Shown: positions 7,937 through 16,577 of the stretch, in pieces
Layout of the letters: each line of letters starts with the position of its first letter
Numbering within the stretch: the first letter of the stretch is position 1
From: Ornithomonoglobus_A sp045649025
Lineage (GTDB): Bacteria > Bacillota > Clostridia > UBA1381
NCBI GenBank assembly: GCA_045649025.1
Contig: JAZRPB010000031.1
Span: 1-45,880, forward strand
Reading direction: 5' to 3'
Length of the DNA: 45,880 nt
Notes under the pieces: generated by a model
Seen by the model: the letters and a program-made list of their open reading frames with translations, nothing else
What the model was told of the DNA's origin: nothing
The model's database searches: none
Translations under genes and position numbers: made by a program

Positions 7937-8917
7937 ATGGATTGTAATGTTAGACCAGAAAATATGAAAAGAATTACTACACCCGAGCTTGCAAATGCAT
8001 TTATTGAAGAACAAATTACGCTTGTTCGTGAGCAGGTTGGTAATAAAAAGGTTTTGCTTGCACTTTCAGGCGGTGTAGACTCGTCAGTTGTTGCTGCACT
8101 GTTAATTAAGGCAATCGGCAAACAACTTGTATGTGTACACGTAAATCATGGTTTAATGCGTAAAGGTGAAAGCGAACAGGTTATTGAAGTATTCCAAAAT
8201 CAGCTTGATGCTAATCTCATATATGTAGACGCCACAGACCGTTTTTTAGATTTATTAGCAGGTGTAGCTGACCCCGAAACAAAGAGAAAAATTATAGGCG
8301 GAGAGTTTATTAAAGTATTTGATGAAGAGGCTGCAAAAATCACTGATGTATCATTCCTTGCACAAGGTACAATTTATCCCGACATTCTTGAAAGCGACGG
8401 TGTAAAGGCACATCATAATGTTGGCGGCTTACCCGAAGATATGGCACTTGAACTTGTTGAGCCTGTTAAGCTGCTTTATAAAGATGAAGTAAGAGTTGTT
8501 GGTAGTGCATTAGGTTTACCCGATGAAATGGTTTATCGTCAACCCTTCCCCGGTCCCGGTCTTGGAGTTCGTTGTCTTGGTGCAATCACACGCGACAGAC
8601 TTAATGCTCTTCGTGAGGCTGATGCAATTTTAAGAGAAGAATTTGCAAAGAACAAGCTTGATACAAAGGTTTGGCAATACTTTATTGCAGTTCCCGACTT
8701 CAAAAGTGTTGGTGTTAAGGACTCTAAACGTTACGAGGGTTGGCCCGCAATAATACGTGCCGTAAACACAGTAGACGCTATGAGTGCCACAATCGAGGAA
8801 ATCCCATACGAACTACTACACCACATCACAGACAGAATAACTCACGAAGTTCCAGGTATAAACAGAGTTTTACTTGACTTAACGCCAAAGCCGATTGGAA
8901 CAATTGAGTGGGAATAA
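7937..8917 (+). CDS. guaA: GMP synthase ATP-pyrophosphatase subunit (no glutamine amidotransferase domain)
   Basis: This enzyme converts XMP to GMP using ATP and ammonia. Seen: the PP-loop LALSGGVDSSVVAALL at about residues 40-55, VHVNHGLMRKGE, the linker KRKIIGGEF, GGLPEDMALELVEP, and the C-terminal dimerisation/XMP region with QPFPGPGLGVRCLG, ending in KPIGTIEWE. At 326 residues it equals the C-terminal two domains of the usual ~510-residue bacterial GuaA. The N-terminal class I glutaminase domain with its Cys-His-Glu triad is absent. No upstream frame could supply it: a terminator and promoter lie directly upstream. The ATG at 7937 follows GAAAGGAATG. It resembles the archaeal split GuaAb subunit. 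A separate glutaminase subunit may be encoded elsewhere, or the enzyme may use free ammonia. Confidence 0.93.
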   Translation: MDCNVRPENMKRITTPELANAFIEEQITLVREQVGNKKVLLALSGGVDSSVVAALLIKAIGKQLVCVHVNHGLMRKGESEQVIEVFQNQLDANLIYVDATDRFLDLLAGVADPETKRKIIGGEFIKVFDEEAAKITDVSFLAQGTIYPDILESDGVKAHHNVGGLPEDMALELVEPVKLLYKDEVRVVGSALGLPDEMVYRQPFPGPGLGVRCLGAITRDRLNALREADAILREEFAKNKLDTKVWQYFIAVPDFKSVGVKDSKRYEGWPAIIRAVNTVDAMSATIEEIPYELLHHITDRITHEVPGINRVLLDLTPKPIGTIEWE

Positions 8918-8946
8918 TACCATTTAAATACCCATTAGTTTATTTT

Positions 8947-8977
8947 GCAGACAGTTATTTTAGCTGTCTGCATTTTT
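8947..8977 (+). terminator. Intrinsic terminator after guaA-type gene
   Basis: GCAGACAG (8947-8954) pairs with CTGTCTGC (8964-8971), a nine-base loop, followed by ATTTTT. Confidence 0.85.
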
Positions 8978-9016
8978 GTTGTGTTATTTGTAATTTGAAA
9001 AAAATTAAGACTTTCA

Positions 9017-9045
9017 TTGAAAATACACATATTTTATGGTAAAAT
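9017..9045 (+). promoter_or_regulatory. Promoter of the two-component system
   Basis: TTGAAA (9017-9022), a 17-base spacer and TAAAAT (9040-9045), 33 bases ahead of the response-regulator ATG. No TTAACA-type repeat is seen here, unlike in front of the transporter. Confidence 0.6.
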
Positions 9046-9078
9046 ATATATGTAAATCATATTTCGGAGGTAAATGCT

Positions 9079-9756
9079 ATGATTTATTTTGTAGAAGATG
9101 ATGCCAATATTCGCAAGCTCGTATGCTATGCTCTTGAAAAAGAGGGTTATGCAGTAAAAGGTTGCAGCCTGCCGAGTGAATTTTGGCAAGAGATAAAAAA
9201 CGAAAAGCCACAGCTTATTTTGCTTGATATAATGCTTCCCGAAGAAGATGGACTTTCTATATTGGGTAAACTTCAAGCAGAAAGTAGTACATCGAATATT
9301 CCTGTAATTATGATTACTGCAAAAGGCAGTGAATTTGATAAGGTAACAGGCCTTGATATGGGAGCAGATGATTATATTGCAAAGCCGTTTGGTATGACAG
9401 AACTGACGAGCCGTGTTCGTGCAGTTTTAAGGCGGTATAAAAAAACAAATAAATCGAAAGAATATAAAATCGGGGATTTGTATGTAAATCCCGAAAAGCA
9501 TATTATAGAGGTTGCAGGCCGTGAAATTACACTTTCTTTCAAAGAGTATTCGCTTTTGATGGTGCTTTTGGAAGCTGATGGCAATGTGGTTTCGAGAGAT
9601 ACTTTGCTTGCCCGTGTATGGGGCGAGTTTTATGATGAATCACGAACTCTTGATGTACATATAAGAAAGCTTCGTATGAAACTTGAAACCGCAGGCGACC
9701 TTATTCACACCGTTAAAAATATAGGTTATAAGCTTGGAGGTAATGAAAATGGTTAA
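9079..9756 (+). CDS. Response regulator, OmpR/PhoB family (probably phosphate regulator PhoP/PhoB)
   Basis: A cytoplasmic transcription regulator of 225 residues. The receiver domain has the acidic pair EDD at 6-8, phospho-acceptor Asp50 in LILLDIMLP, and the conserved Lys in GADDYIAKPFG. The C-terminal winged helix (about 125-222) has LSFKEYSLLMVLLEADGNVV and the recognition segment DVHIRKLRMKLE, ending in VKNIGYKLG. The start ATG at 9079 follows CGGAGG. The stop overlaps the kinase start by eight bases, so the pair is translationally linked. The next gene is a Na/phosphate cotransporter preceded by PhoP-box-like repeats. From that context a phosphate-starvation role is inferred. Sequence alone does not separate PhoP from other OmpR regulators. 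Confidence 0.93.
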   Translation: MIYFVEDDANIRKLVCYALEKEGYAVKGCSLPSEFWQEIKNEKPQLILLDIMLPEEDGLSILGKLQAESSTSNIPVIMITAKGSEFDKVTGLDMGADDYIAKPFGMTELTSRVRAVLRRYKKTNKSKEYKIGDLYVNPEKHIIEVAGREITLSFKEYSLLMVLLEADGNVVSRDTLLARVWGEFYDESRTLDVHIRKLRMKLETAGDLIHTVKNIGYKLGGNENG

Positions 9757-11401
9757 TAAAATATTTCGTTCAAATTTCTTTACCTCAATGCTCATCTTGC
9801 TTATGAGCTTTTGCCTGACTTTTGGTGTGTTGTTCAGCTATTTTGAAGCACAGATGTTTACAGAGCTTGAAAGCGAAGCAAACTACATATCCCACGCACT
9901 AAAGAACGAGGGCATTTCATATATTGATAACTTTGACAATGCGGGTAAAAGAATAACTTTGGTATCGGCAGACGGAACGGTTTTGGCAGATACATCAGCC
10001 GATATTAAGAACCTTGAAAACCACGCAGACCGCAAGGAAATTAAAGATGCTACTCAAAACGGGAGCGGCACAAGCTCAAGATATTCAAATACTTTGATGC
10101 AAAAAAACTTGTATTATGCAAAAAAACTTGATGATGGAACTATACTTCGTGTATCAACCACACAGAATTCTGTTATTATAATACTGTTAGGGCTCCTGCA
10201 GCCGCTTATTGTAATTATTGTACTTGCACTTATTATTTCCATTTTCTTGTCATACAGATTATCAAAGGCTATTATAAGGCCGATAAACGAAATTAATCTT
10301 GATAATCCTGCCTCAAATAAAACCTACGAGGAATTGACACCACTTCTTAAAAAGATGTCGGCACAGAAAGAAACCATTGATAAGCAGATCAAAGTAGCCG
10401 AGCAAAAACAAGAAGAGTTCAGGCTCATAACAGAAAATATGAGCGAGGGACTTTTGGTAATTGATAAGGACAGTAATGTTCTTTCCTACAATCAGACAGC
10501 AGTTCGTCTGCTTGAAATTACAGATGTAAAAAGCGGTAGTGTACTTGTATTTAACCGCAGTAAAGGTTTTAGAAATGTTGTTGAAAAAGCCCTTTTAGGA
10601 GAACGTGCAGAAAACGATATAACACACGATGGAAACACCTACAATTTAATTGCAAACCCTGTTTATGAAAACAAAAAAATAATTGGTGCAGTTATCGTAA
10701 TCATTGATATTACCGAAAGTGTAAAGCGTGAGCAACTTCGTCAGGAGTTTACATCCAATGTATCGCACGAATTAAAAACACCGCTTACCTCTATTTCGGG
10801 GTTTGCCGAAATGATGAAGTCGGGCGGTACACCTGATGAAACCGTCAAAGATTTCTCGACTTCTATTTATGATGAAGCACAAAGACTTATTAACCTTGTT
10901 AGCGACATTATGAAAATATCCGAGCTTGACGAAGGTGTAATTCCTGCCACCCAAGAAAATGTTGACATCTATGAACTTTCAAAGGATATTGTAAAAAGGC
11001 TTACGCCTATTGCTGATAAAAGAAATATTACCTTTAACATCATTGGTGATACGGCAAATGTTTATGGTGCAAGAAAAATCCTCGATGAAATGATATATAA
11101 CCTTTGTGACAACGCTATCAAGTACAACAAAGAAAGCGGAACAGTTGATGTTATTGTTAATCAGGCAAATGCCAAGACAAGTGTTACGGTAAGAGATACG
11201 GGAATAGGTATTCCCCAAAACGAGCAAAGCAGAGTCTTTGAACGCTTTTACAGAGTGGATAAAAGTCATTCAAAACTTGTCGGCGGCACAGGTCTTGGTC
11301 TTGCAATCGTAAAACACGGAGCTGCATATCACGATGCAGAGGTTTCTCTTGAAAGTACAGAGGGAGAAGGAACAAGCGTAACTATTACTTTTGCAAAATA
11401 A
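9749..11401 (+). CDS. Sensor histidine kinase, PhoR-like
   Basis: A 550-residue inner-membrane kinase partnering the preceding regulator. Seen in order: transmembrane helix 1 (about 8-30), an extracytoplasmic domain (about 31-130), helix 2 (about 138-163), a short HAMP-like linker, a PAS domain beginning ITENMSEGLLVIDKDSNVL, the HisKA H-box NVSHELKTPLTSISG with phospho-accepting His340, and a HATPase domain with N-box LCDNAIKYNKE, G1 DTGIGIP and G2 GGTGLGLAIVKH. This layout is that of Firmicutes PhoR/WalK kinases. The frame is open from a TTG at 9734, but GGAGG (9736-9740) lies eight bases before the ATG at 9749, which is chosen. An intrinsic terminator follows. Confidence 0.92.
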   Translation: MVNKIFRSNFFTSMLILLMSFCLTFGVLFSYFEAQMFTELESEANYISHALKNEGISYIDNFDNAGKRITLVSADGTVLADTSADIKNLENHADRKEIKDATQNGSGTSSRYSNTLMQKNLYYAKKLDDGTILRVSTTQNSVIIILLGLLQPLIVIIVLALIISIFLSYRLSKAIIRPINEINLDNPASNKTYEELTPLLKKMSAQKETIDKQIKVAEQKQEEFRLITENMSEGLLVIDKDSNVLSYNQTAVRLLEITDVKSGSVLVFNRSKGFRNVVEKALLGERAENDITHDGNTYNLIANPVYENKKIIGAVIVIIDITESVKREQLRQEFTSNVSHELKTPLTSISGFAEMMKSGGTPDETVKDFSTSIYDEAQRLINLVSDIMKISELDEGVIPATQENVDIYELSKDIVKRLTPIADKRNITFNIIGDTANVYGARKILDEMIYNLCDNAIKYNKESGTVDVIVNQANAKTSVTVRDTGIGIPQNEQSRVFERFYRVDKSHSKLVGGTGLGLAIVKHGAAYHDAEVSLESTEGEGTSVTITFAK

Positions 11402-11420
11402 AATTATCAATAAAAATACA

Positions 11421-11456
11421 AAAAATCCTTTAAGCACTTGTTTTGTGGATTTTTTT
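11421..11456 (+). terminator. Intrinsic terminator of the two-component operon
   Basis: AAAAATCC (11421-11428) pairs with GGATTTTT (11447-11454) and a T run continues to 11456. The loop is long, with an internal CAC/GTG pairing, so the call is moderate. Confidence 0.6.
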
Positions 11457-11457
11457 G

Positions 11458-11518
11458 TTAACATACAATTAACATACATTTACTTTTAGAATTAACATTA
11501 CATATGTTAAGCTATTAT
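11458..11518 (+). promoter_or_regulatory. PhoP-box-like direct repeats and promoter of the phosphate cotransporter
   Basis: TTAACA at 11458, TTAACA at 11469, TTACTT at 11480 and TTAACA at 11492 are spaced 11, 11 and 12 bases, on the same face of the helix. A TATTAT at 11513-11518 is a candidate -10. Firmicutes PhoP binds TTAACA-like hexamers with 11-base periodicity in front of Pho genes, which fits the adjacent kinase, regulator and transporter genes. Binding itself is inferred. Confidence 0.7.
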
Positions 11519-11571
11519 TGTTAGAATTTTATTATGGATAATTATGGATGTTTTAACAAGGAGGCAATCAA

Positions 11572-13320
11572 ATGACAATTTTTGATGTACTTAATTTGAT
11601 AGGCGGATTATGTTTATTCCTTTTTGGTATGAATGTAATGGGTGACGGTTTGGAACGCCGTGCAGGAAATAGTTTAAAAGCATTACTCGGCAAGCTTACA
11701 AATAATCCGATAAAAGGCTTTTTGACAGGACTTGGTGTTACTGCCGTGATACAGAGTTCGTCAGCAACTACCGTTATGGTTGTAGGTTTTGTTAACTCAA
11801 AGATAATGACACTTAAGCAATCCATTGGTATTATTATGGGTGCGAATATCGGAACAACTGTTACTGCCTGGATACTAAGCCTTGGCGGAATTTCAGGCGA
11901 TAATATAGTTATGAAGCTTTTGAAGCCAACATCTTTTACCCCAATTCTTGCTCTTATCGGAATAATATTTATGATGTTTGCAAAATCCAGCAAGAAAAAA
12001 GATGTGGGTACAATACTTCTTGGTTTTGCAACCTTAATGTTTGGTATGAATGCAATGTCATCCGCAGTTTCAGGACTTTCTGATATACCTGCATTCCAAA
12101 ACTTATTTATAATGTTTAAAAATCCCATTCTTGGTGTTTTGGTCGGTGCTATTCTTACGGCAGTTATTCAGTCAAGTTCAGCATCTGTTGGTATATTACA
12201 AGCACTTTCTGCAACAGGTGCGGTTTCTTATGGAGCTGCAATTCCAATTATTATGGGACAAAATATAGGTACTTGTGTAACTGCACTTTTATCTTCGCTT
12301 GGTACAAACAAGAATGCAAGAAGAGCCTCTATCATACATCTCTTATTTAATGTTATAGGAACTGTTGTATGGCTTGCGGTATTCAGTATTATTTCAGCAA
12401 CAGTAAAACCTGCTATTTTAGATGCATCTGCTTCTTATTTGGGAATAGCGGTTTCACATTCCATATTTAATGTCCTCTGCACTGTACTACTTCTGCCAAT
12501 GTCATCACTTCTTGAAAAACTTGCATATATAGTTGTGCCTGAAGGAAAGGAAACAGAAAAAGTTGTTGAGCTTGATGAGAGACTTCTTGCAACACCTACA
12601 ATTGCACTTCAGCAATGTTATAATGTTGCAAAGAAAATGGCAAACGAAGCTGTTGAAGGTTTTAAGCTTGCAATTTCAACTGTTAATGAGTATGATGCAA
12701 GAAAAGCTGAAAAAATCAGAGCAATGGAAGGCAACACTGACCATTACGAAGATATTTTAGGAACATACTTAACCAAATTATCACGCTCAAAAACATCGGA
12801 TGAAGATAGTTCCGAAGTTTCAAAGCTCTTAAAAGCTATCGGCGATTTTGAAAGAATTTCTGACCATAGCGTGAATATTTTGGAATCTGTTGAAGAATTA
12901 AGAGAAAAGAAAATAGAATTTTCGAGCGATGCAAAAAAAGAACTTGATGTTCTCTTGGATGCCGTATCAGAGATACTTGGTATTACATTCAGCGCATTTA
13001 ATAAAGACGATGAAAATGCCGTGTATAATGTAGAACCTTTGGAACAGGTAATTGACGGACTTAAATCAATGCTCCGAGATAGACATATTGTTCGTTTGGC
13101 AGACGGTGAATGCACAGTTGAAGCAGGCTTCATTTGGGGAGACCTTTTAACAAATTTAGAGCGAACTTCCGACCATTGCTCAAACATTGCAACCTGCTTA
13201 ATTGATGCAACACATCACAATATGAACGCTCATGAATATAAGCAAAGTCTTATAGATAATAATCCGCAGTTTGATGAAAAGTTTAAGCTTTATGGCGAGA
13301 AATATAAATTGAACTGTTAA
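11572..13320 (+). CDS. Na/Pi cotransporter with C-terminal PhoU-like domain
   Basis: An inner-membrane phosphate importer or regulator of the NptA/YjbB family, 582 residues. It starts FDVLNLIGGLCLFLFGMNVMGDGLE. Two inverted-repeat halves each carry the QSSSA motif (QSSSATTVMVVGF near residue 62 and QSSSASVGILQAL near 200) inside multiple hydrophobic helices. From about residue 340 to the end there is a soluble helical PhoU-like region with DFERISDHSVNILE and LERTSDHCSNIATCL repeats, the E/D-rich helices that bind metal in PhoU. The ATG at 11572 follows AAGGAGG at 11558-11564. It is adjacent to the two-component system and has its own Pho-type control region and terminator. Confidence 0.95.
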   Translation: MTIFDVLNLIGGLCLFLFGMNVMGDGLERRAGNSLKALLGKLTNNPIKGFLTGLGVTAVIQSSSATTVMVVGFVNSKIMTLKQSIGIIMGANIGTTVTAWILSLGGISGDNIVMKLLKPTSFTPILALIGIIFMMFAKSSKKKDVGTILLGFATLMFGMNAMSSAVSGLSDIPAFQNLFIMFKNPILGVLVGAILTAVIQSSSASVGILQALSATGAVSYGAAIPIIMGQNIGTCVTALLSSLGTNKNARRASIIHLLFNVIGTVVWLAVFSIISATVKPAILDASASYLGIAVSHSIFNVLCTVLLLPMSSLLEKLAYIVVPEGKETEKVVELDERLLATPTIALQQCYNVAKKMANEAVEGFKLAISTVNEYDARKAEKIRAMEGNTDHYEDILGTYLTKLSRSKTSDEDSSEVSKLLKAIGDFERISDHSVNILESVEELREKKIEFSSDAKKELDVLLDAVSEILGITFSAFNKDDENAVYNVEPLEQVIDGLKSMLRDRHIVRLADGECTVEAGFIWGDLLTNLERTSDHCSNIATCLIDATHHNMNAHEYKQSLIDNNPQFDEKFKLYGEKYKLNC

Positions 13321-13361
13321 CTTATATGATATGCTCATATTATTTATAGTATACGAAACGA

Positions 13362-13410
13362 TATATGCACCTCAAAAAGTGTCTGAACTTTGGGGTGCAT
13401 ATAATTTTTA
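13362..13410 (+). terminator. Intrinsic terminator of the Na/Pi cotransporter gene
   Basis: A 15-base stem (13362-13376 with 13389-13403, one G-T wobble) with a 12-base loop, followed by ATTTTTA. Confidence 0.85.
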
Positions 13411-13422
13411 ACAACTTAATTA

Positions 13423-13451
13423 TTGTATTTATCCCCTATTTATGATATAAT
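13423..13451 (+). promoter_or_regulatory. Promoter of the exported nuclease gene
   Basis: TTGTAT (13423-13428), a 17-base spacer and TATAAT (13446-13451), 32 bases before the ATG. Confidence 0.6.
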
Positions 13452-13483
13452 ATATCTATACATTTAATTAGAGGTTGATAATA

Positions 13484-14743
13484 ATGAAAAAAACAAAAAC
13501 ATTGTTAGTTATATTTTTTATATTCAGCTTTTTATTGCCAAGCTGTGCATACACTAAAAACGTCAGTGAATTAGATGTTGTTGTCAGTATGCAAATCAAC
13601 AATCCTATAATGAGGGTTAACGGGCAAAAAATAGAGATTGACGAAGGTCGTAATACAACGCCCATTATTAATAATTCACGAACACTTGTGCCTATACGTG
13701 CAATTATAGAGGCATTTGGCGGAAGTGTTGATTGGAATGGAGTTACACAGACTGTTACACTTAAAGTTGATGATGATATAATAAAACTTAATATTGACAG
13801 TACAACTGCATATTTAAATAACAAGCGTTCATCACTTGACGTTGCACCCAAAATTATAAACGGACGTACAATGCTCCCTATCCGATACATTGCAGAAAGC
13901 TTTAACTTGGGTGTGGCTTGGGAAGAAAATGCACGCACAATTTCTATAATCTGTAATGGTTTTGATGATTATGAATACCAAAGATTACAAAAAGAAGTAC
14001 CGCAATATAGCGGAAAACCATATGTTGTAATTAATAACAATAAGCCATATTTTAAAGATTACGAAATTATAGGCGGCTCATTTGAATACTACAGCAACCT
14101 TGATAATTTAGGACGTTGCGGTGTTGCTATGGCATCAGTAGGCACAGATATTATGCCAACCCAAAAGCGTGAAAGTATAAGCTCTGTTATTCCTACAGGT
14201 TGGGAAAATGAATATTATGACTTTGTTGACGGTGGCTATGTATACAACAGATGTCATTTAATAGGATTTCAGCTCACAGGTGAAAATGCAAATAAACGAA
14301 ATCTGATTACAGGTACACGATATATGAACGTTGACGCAATGTTGCCTTTTGAAAATATGGTTGATGACTATATAGAAGACACACGTAATAATGTTATGTA
14401 CCGTTCAACGCCTGTATTTACTGGGAACAATCTCGTTGCCGATGGAGTTCTGCTTGAGGCTTATTCGGTAGAAGATGATGGCAAGGGCATAAGTTTTTGC
14501 GTATACTGCTACAACGTGCAACCAAATGTATACATAAACTATGCAACTGGATTAAATAATTTAGTAAATGAAGTGTTAGACGCCACTACCCCGAACTCAA
14601 ATGCTATTGCAAACGTATATAGAACACCAAGCGGAAAGAAGTATCACAACGATGCAGACTGCGGAGGTAAAAACAGCTATAAAATTTCAATATCAGAAGC
14701 TATAAATGCAGGGCTTTCACCATGTTCAAAGTGTACTGAATAA
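13484..14743 (+). CDS. Exported DNA/RNA non-specific endonuclease with stalk domain and Cys/His tail
   Basis: 419 residues. Seen in order: a signal peptide MKKTKTLLVIFFIFSFLLPSC that could be a lipoprotein signal (Leu at -3, Ser at -1, Cys at 21); a copper-amine-oxidase-N-like stalk (about 30-160) with the paired SRTLVPIRAIIEAFGGSVDW and GRTMLPIRYIAESFN halves; a nuclease domain (about 175-360) with NRCHLIGFQLTGENANKRNL, probable catalytic His258, and TRYMNVDAMLPFE; and a tail GKKYHNDADC...PCSKC. The nuclease part resembles streptococcal EndA/Sda-type enzymes, so extracellular nucleic-acid degradation is likely. The frame opens at TTG 13475, but GAGG at 13471-13474 is nine bases before the ATG at 13484, which starts the signal peptide. 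The tail is shared with the protein at 684-1103. Confidence 0.88.
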   Translation: MKKTKTLLVIFFIFSFLLPSCAYTKNVSELDVVVSMQINNPIMRVNGQKIEIDEGRNTTPIINNSRTLVPIRAIIEAFGGSVDWNGVTQTVTLKVDDDIIKLNIDSTTAYLNNKRSSLDVAPKIINGRTMLPIRYIAESFNLGVAWEENARTISIICNGFDDYEYQRLQKEVPQYSGKPYVVINNNKPYFKDYEIIGGSFEYYSNLDNLGRCGVAMASVGTDIMPTQKRESISSVIPTGWENEYYDFVDGGYVYNRCHLIGFQLTGENANKRNLITGTRYMNVDAMLPFENMVDDYIEDTRNNVMYRSTPVFTGNNLVADGVLLEAYSVEDDGKGISFCVYCYNVQPNVYINYATGLNNLVNEVLDATTPNSNAIANVYRTPSGKKYHNDADCGGKNSYKISISEAINAGLSPCSKCTE

Positions 14744-14747
14744 TTAT

Positions 14748-14779
14748 AAAAGCTGACTGATTAAATCAGTCAGCTTTTT
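14748..14779. terminator. Bidirectional terminator between nuclease and AEC genes
   Basis: Perfect 13-base stem (14748-14760 with 14766-14778), loop TTAAA, flanked by A and T runs on either side. It serves both convergent genes. Confidence 0.9.
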
Positions 14780-15706
14780 CTATACAACCAATAAAACACA
14801 CAATGGTACTGTGGCAAGGGAAAACAGCGTTGTAATAAACACTGTTTTTGCTGCAAGCTCTGTGTCACCATTATAGTTTGTGGCAAGTAATACTGCTGCA
14901 TTTGCAACAGGCATTGCAAACAGAATATATGCAACCATCAGCACAAGCTCATTTTTTATAATGTATGTTAATGGCATCCACAACAGCAGCGGAATTGCAA
15001 TTTGCTTAATAAGTGTCCATACATATACTCGCCAATCATTAAATACACTTTTTACATCCATTTTTGCAAGCGAACAACCAATTAAAAACATTGCAGACGG
15101 TGATGTTATTGAACCAACCGAATACACAGCCTCATCTATCACAAACGGCAAATTAATATTTAGAAAATATACAATTAATGCAAACACCGCAAGTATTACA
15201 CCAGACGAGCATAGTTGTTTTGGGTTAAACGAAGCACCGTTATCGGTATCCTTACTCACAAGCCAAACACCTAATGTATACAGTGAAATATTAAATACCA
15301 AATTAAATATTGCTGCATAAAACAAGCCTGTTGTACCACATAATGCACTGATTATAGGAAAACCCATAAAACCAACATTTGGAAATGTATTCATAAATAC
15401 ATATAAGCCTTCCTGGTTCTTTTTTACAAACAGCAACTTTGAAATCAGCCAGCCGATTATAGGTAAAATCACAAAGAACATTACTATTGCGGCAAATAAT
15501 GCTGATAAAACATCTCCAAGTGCCTGACGTTCTTCTAACTTTAATACAGAGCCCAACACCATACACGGCATTGTAACATTCAAAATAAGCTTTGTAAACT
15601 GCCCAACAAAATTATTATCAACAAGTTTTATCTTATAAATGAAATATCCAAGAAGCATTATTAAAAACAACTGCCCCATTTGTGAAATTAAAATCTGTAT
15701 ATCCAT
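14780..15706 (-). CDS. Auxin efflux carrier (AEC) family transporter
   Basis: A 308-residue membrane protein of about ten hydrophobic helices. Seen: LLGYFIYKIKLVD near residue 20, TKLILNVTMPCMVLGSVL, and the family-typical FPNVGFMGFPIISALCG at about 110. The AEC family includes permeases for malate, malonate and other small organic acids in bacteria. The substrate here cannot be told. The start ATG at 15706 follows AAGGGA. It is the last gene of the long minus-strand run, 19 bases after folD, ending at a shared terminator. Confidence 0.88.
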   Translation of the reverse strand: MDIQILISQMGQLFLIMLLGYFIYKIKLVDNNFVGQFTKLILNVTMPCMVLGSVLKLEERQALGDVLSALFAAIVMFFVILPIIGWLISKLLFVKKNQEGLYVFMNTFPNVGFMGFPIISALCGTTGLFYAAIFNLVFNISLYTLGVWLVSKDTDNGASFNPKQLCSSGVILAVFALIVYFLNINLPFVIDEAVYSVGSITSPSAMFLIGCSLAKMDVKSVFNDWRVYVWTLIKQIAIPLLLWMPLTYIIKNELVLMVAYILFAMPVANAAVLLATNYNGDTELAAKTVFITTLFSLATVPLCVLLVV

Positions 15707-15725
15707 TTTTAGTGTCCCTTGAATT

Positions 15726-16577
15726 TTATTTTGTTTTATTAACTCTTGCAGCTTTAACTGTATTTTTCATTAGCATTGCAATTGTCATTGGTCCAACACC
15801 GCCTGGAACAGGAGTTATTGCACCTGCAATCTTTTGTGCACTTTCAAACTCTACATCACCGCACAAGGTTTTATCTGCAAGTCTGTTTATACCAACATCT
15901 ATTACAACCGCACCCTCTTTTATCATATCACCCTTAATAAAATTAGGAATACCAACTGCAGCAACAAGTATGTCGGCTTGCTTTGTTTTCTCCTTTAAAT
16001 CCTTTGTTCTTGAATGACTTATGGTAACTGTTCCATTTTGGTGTAGTAAAAGCATTGCCTGCGGCTTACCAACAATATTACTTCTGCCAACAACAACACA
16101 TTCCTTGCCGCTTACCTCTACCCCACTCTCCTTTATAAGCTCCATAACGCCTGCAGGAGTACAAGGCACAAAGTCATAGTTTCCTACCATTATCTTTCCC
16201 ACATTTACAGGATGAAATGCATCAACATCTTTTTTTGGATCAATTGCATTAATTATTGTTTCTTCATCTATATGCTTTGGAACTGGAAGCTGTACAAGTA
16301 TACCTGAAATATCGCTCTTTTTATTTAATGTATCAATCAACTCTAAAAGCTCATCCTGTGTGGTATTTGCACTTAAAGCATATTCCTCTGAATATATACC
16401 ACATTCCTCGCAAGCTTTTTTCTTGTTATTTACATATACTCTCGAGGCGGGGTCATCGCCCACGATTATTACTGCCAGACCTGGATTTATTCCTTCTGTT
16501 TTTAATATTTTCACTTCTTCGGCTATTTCCTGTTTTATTCTCTTTGAAATTTCTTTTCCCATCAGTAGTTTTGCCAT
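15726..16577 (-). CDS. folD: Bifunctional methylenetetrahydrofolate dehydrogenase/methenyltetrahydrofolate cyclohydrolase
   Basis: FolD interconverts 5,10-methylene-THF, 5,10-methenyl-THF and 10-formyl-THF, supplying purine synthesis and formyl-Met. It has 283 residues. Seen: RVYVNNKKKACEECGI, containing the YxxxK catalytic pair; LVQLPVPKHID; PCTPAGVMEL; the dinucleotide-site GRSNIVGKPQAMLL; and GAITPVPGGVGPMTIAMLM near the end. The start ATG at 16577 has AAGGAGA seven bases upstream and gives the standard MAKLL beginning, although the start lies 125 bases inside the end of the upstream radical-SAM gene in another frame. Confidence 0.97.
   Translation of the reverse strand: MAKLLMGKEISKRIKQEIAEEVKILKTEGINPGLAVIIVGDDPASRVYVNNKKKACEECGIYSEEYALSANTTQDELLELIDTLNKKSDISGILVQLPVPKHIDEETIINAIDPKKDVDAFHPVNVGKIMVGNYDFVPCTPAGVMELIKESGVEVSGKECVVVGRSNIVGKPQAMLLLHQNGTVTISHSRTKDLKEKTKQADILVAAVGIPNFIKGDMIKEGAVVIDVGINRLADKTLCGDVEFESAQKIAGAITPVPGGVGPMTIAMLMKNTVKAARVNKTK

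Noticed and set aside
15682..16017. Plus-strand open frame opposite folD
   Set aside because: It is a shadow of folD; no ribosome binding site and no recognisable protein pattern.
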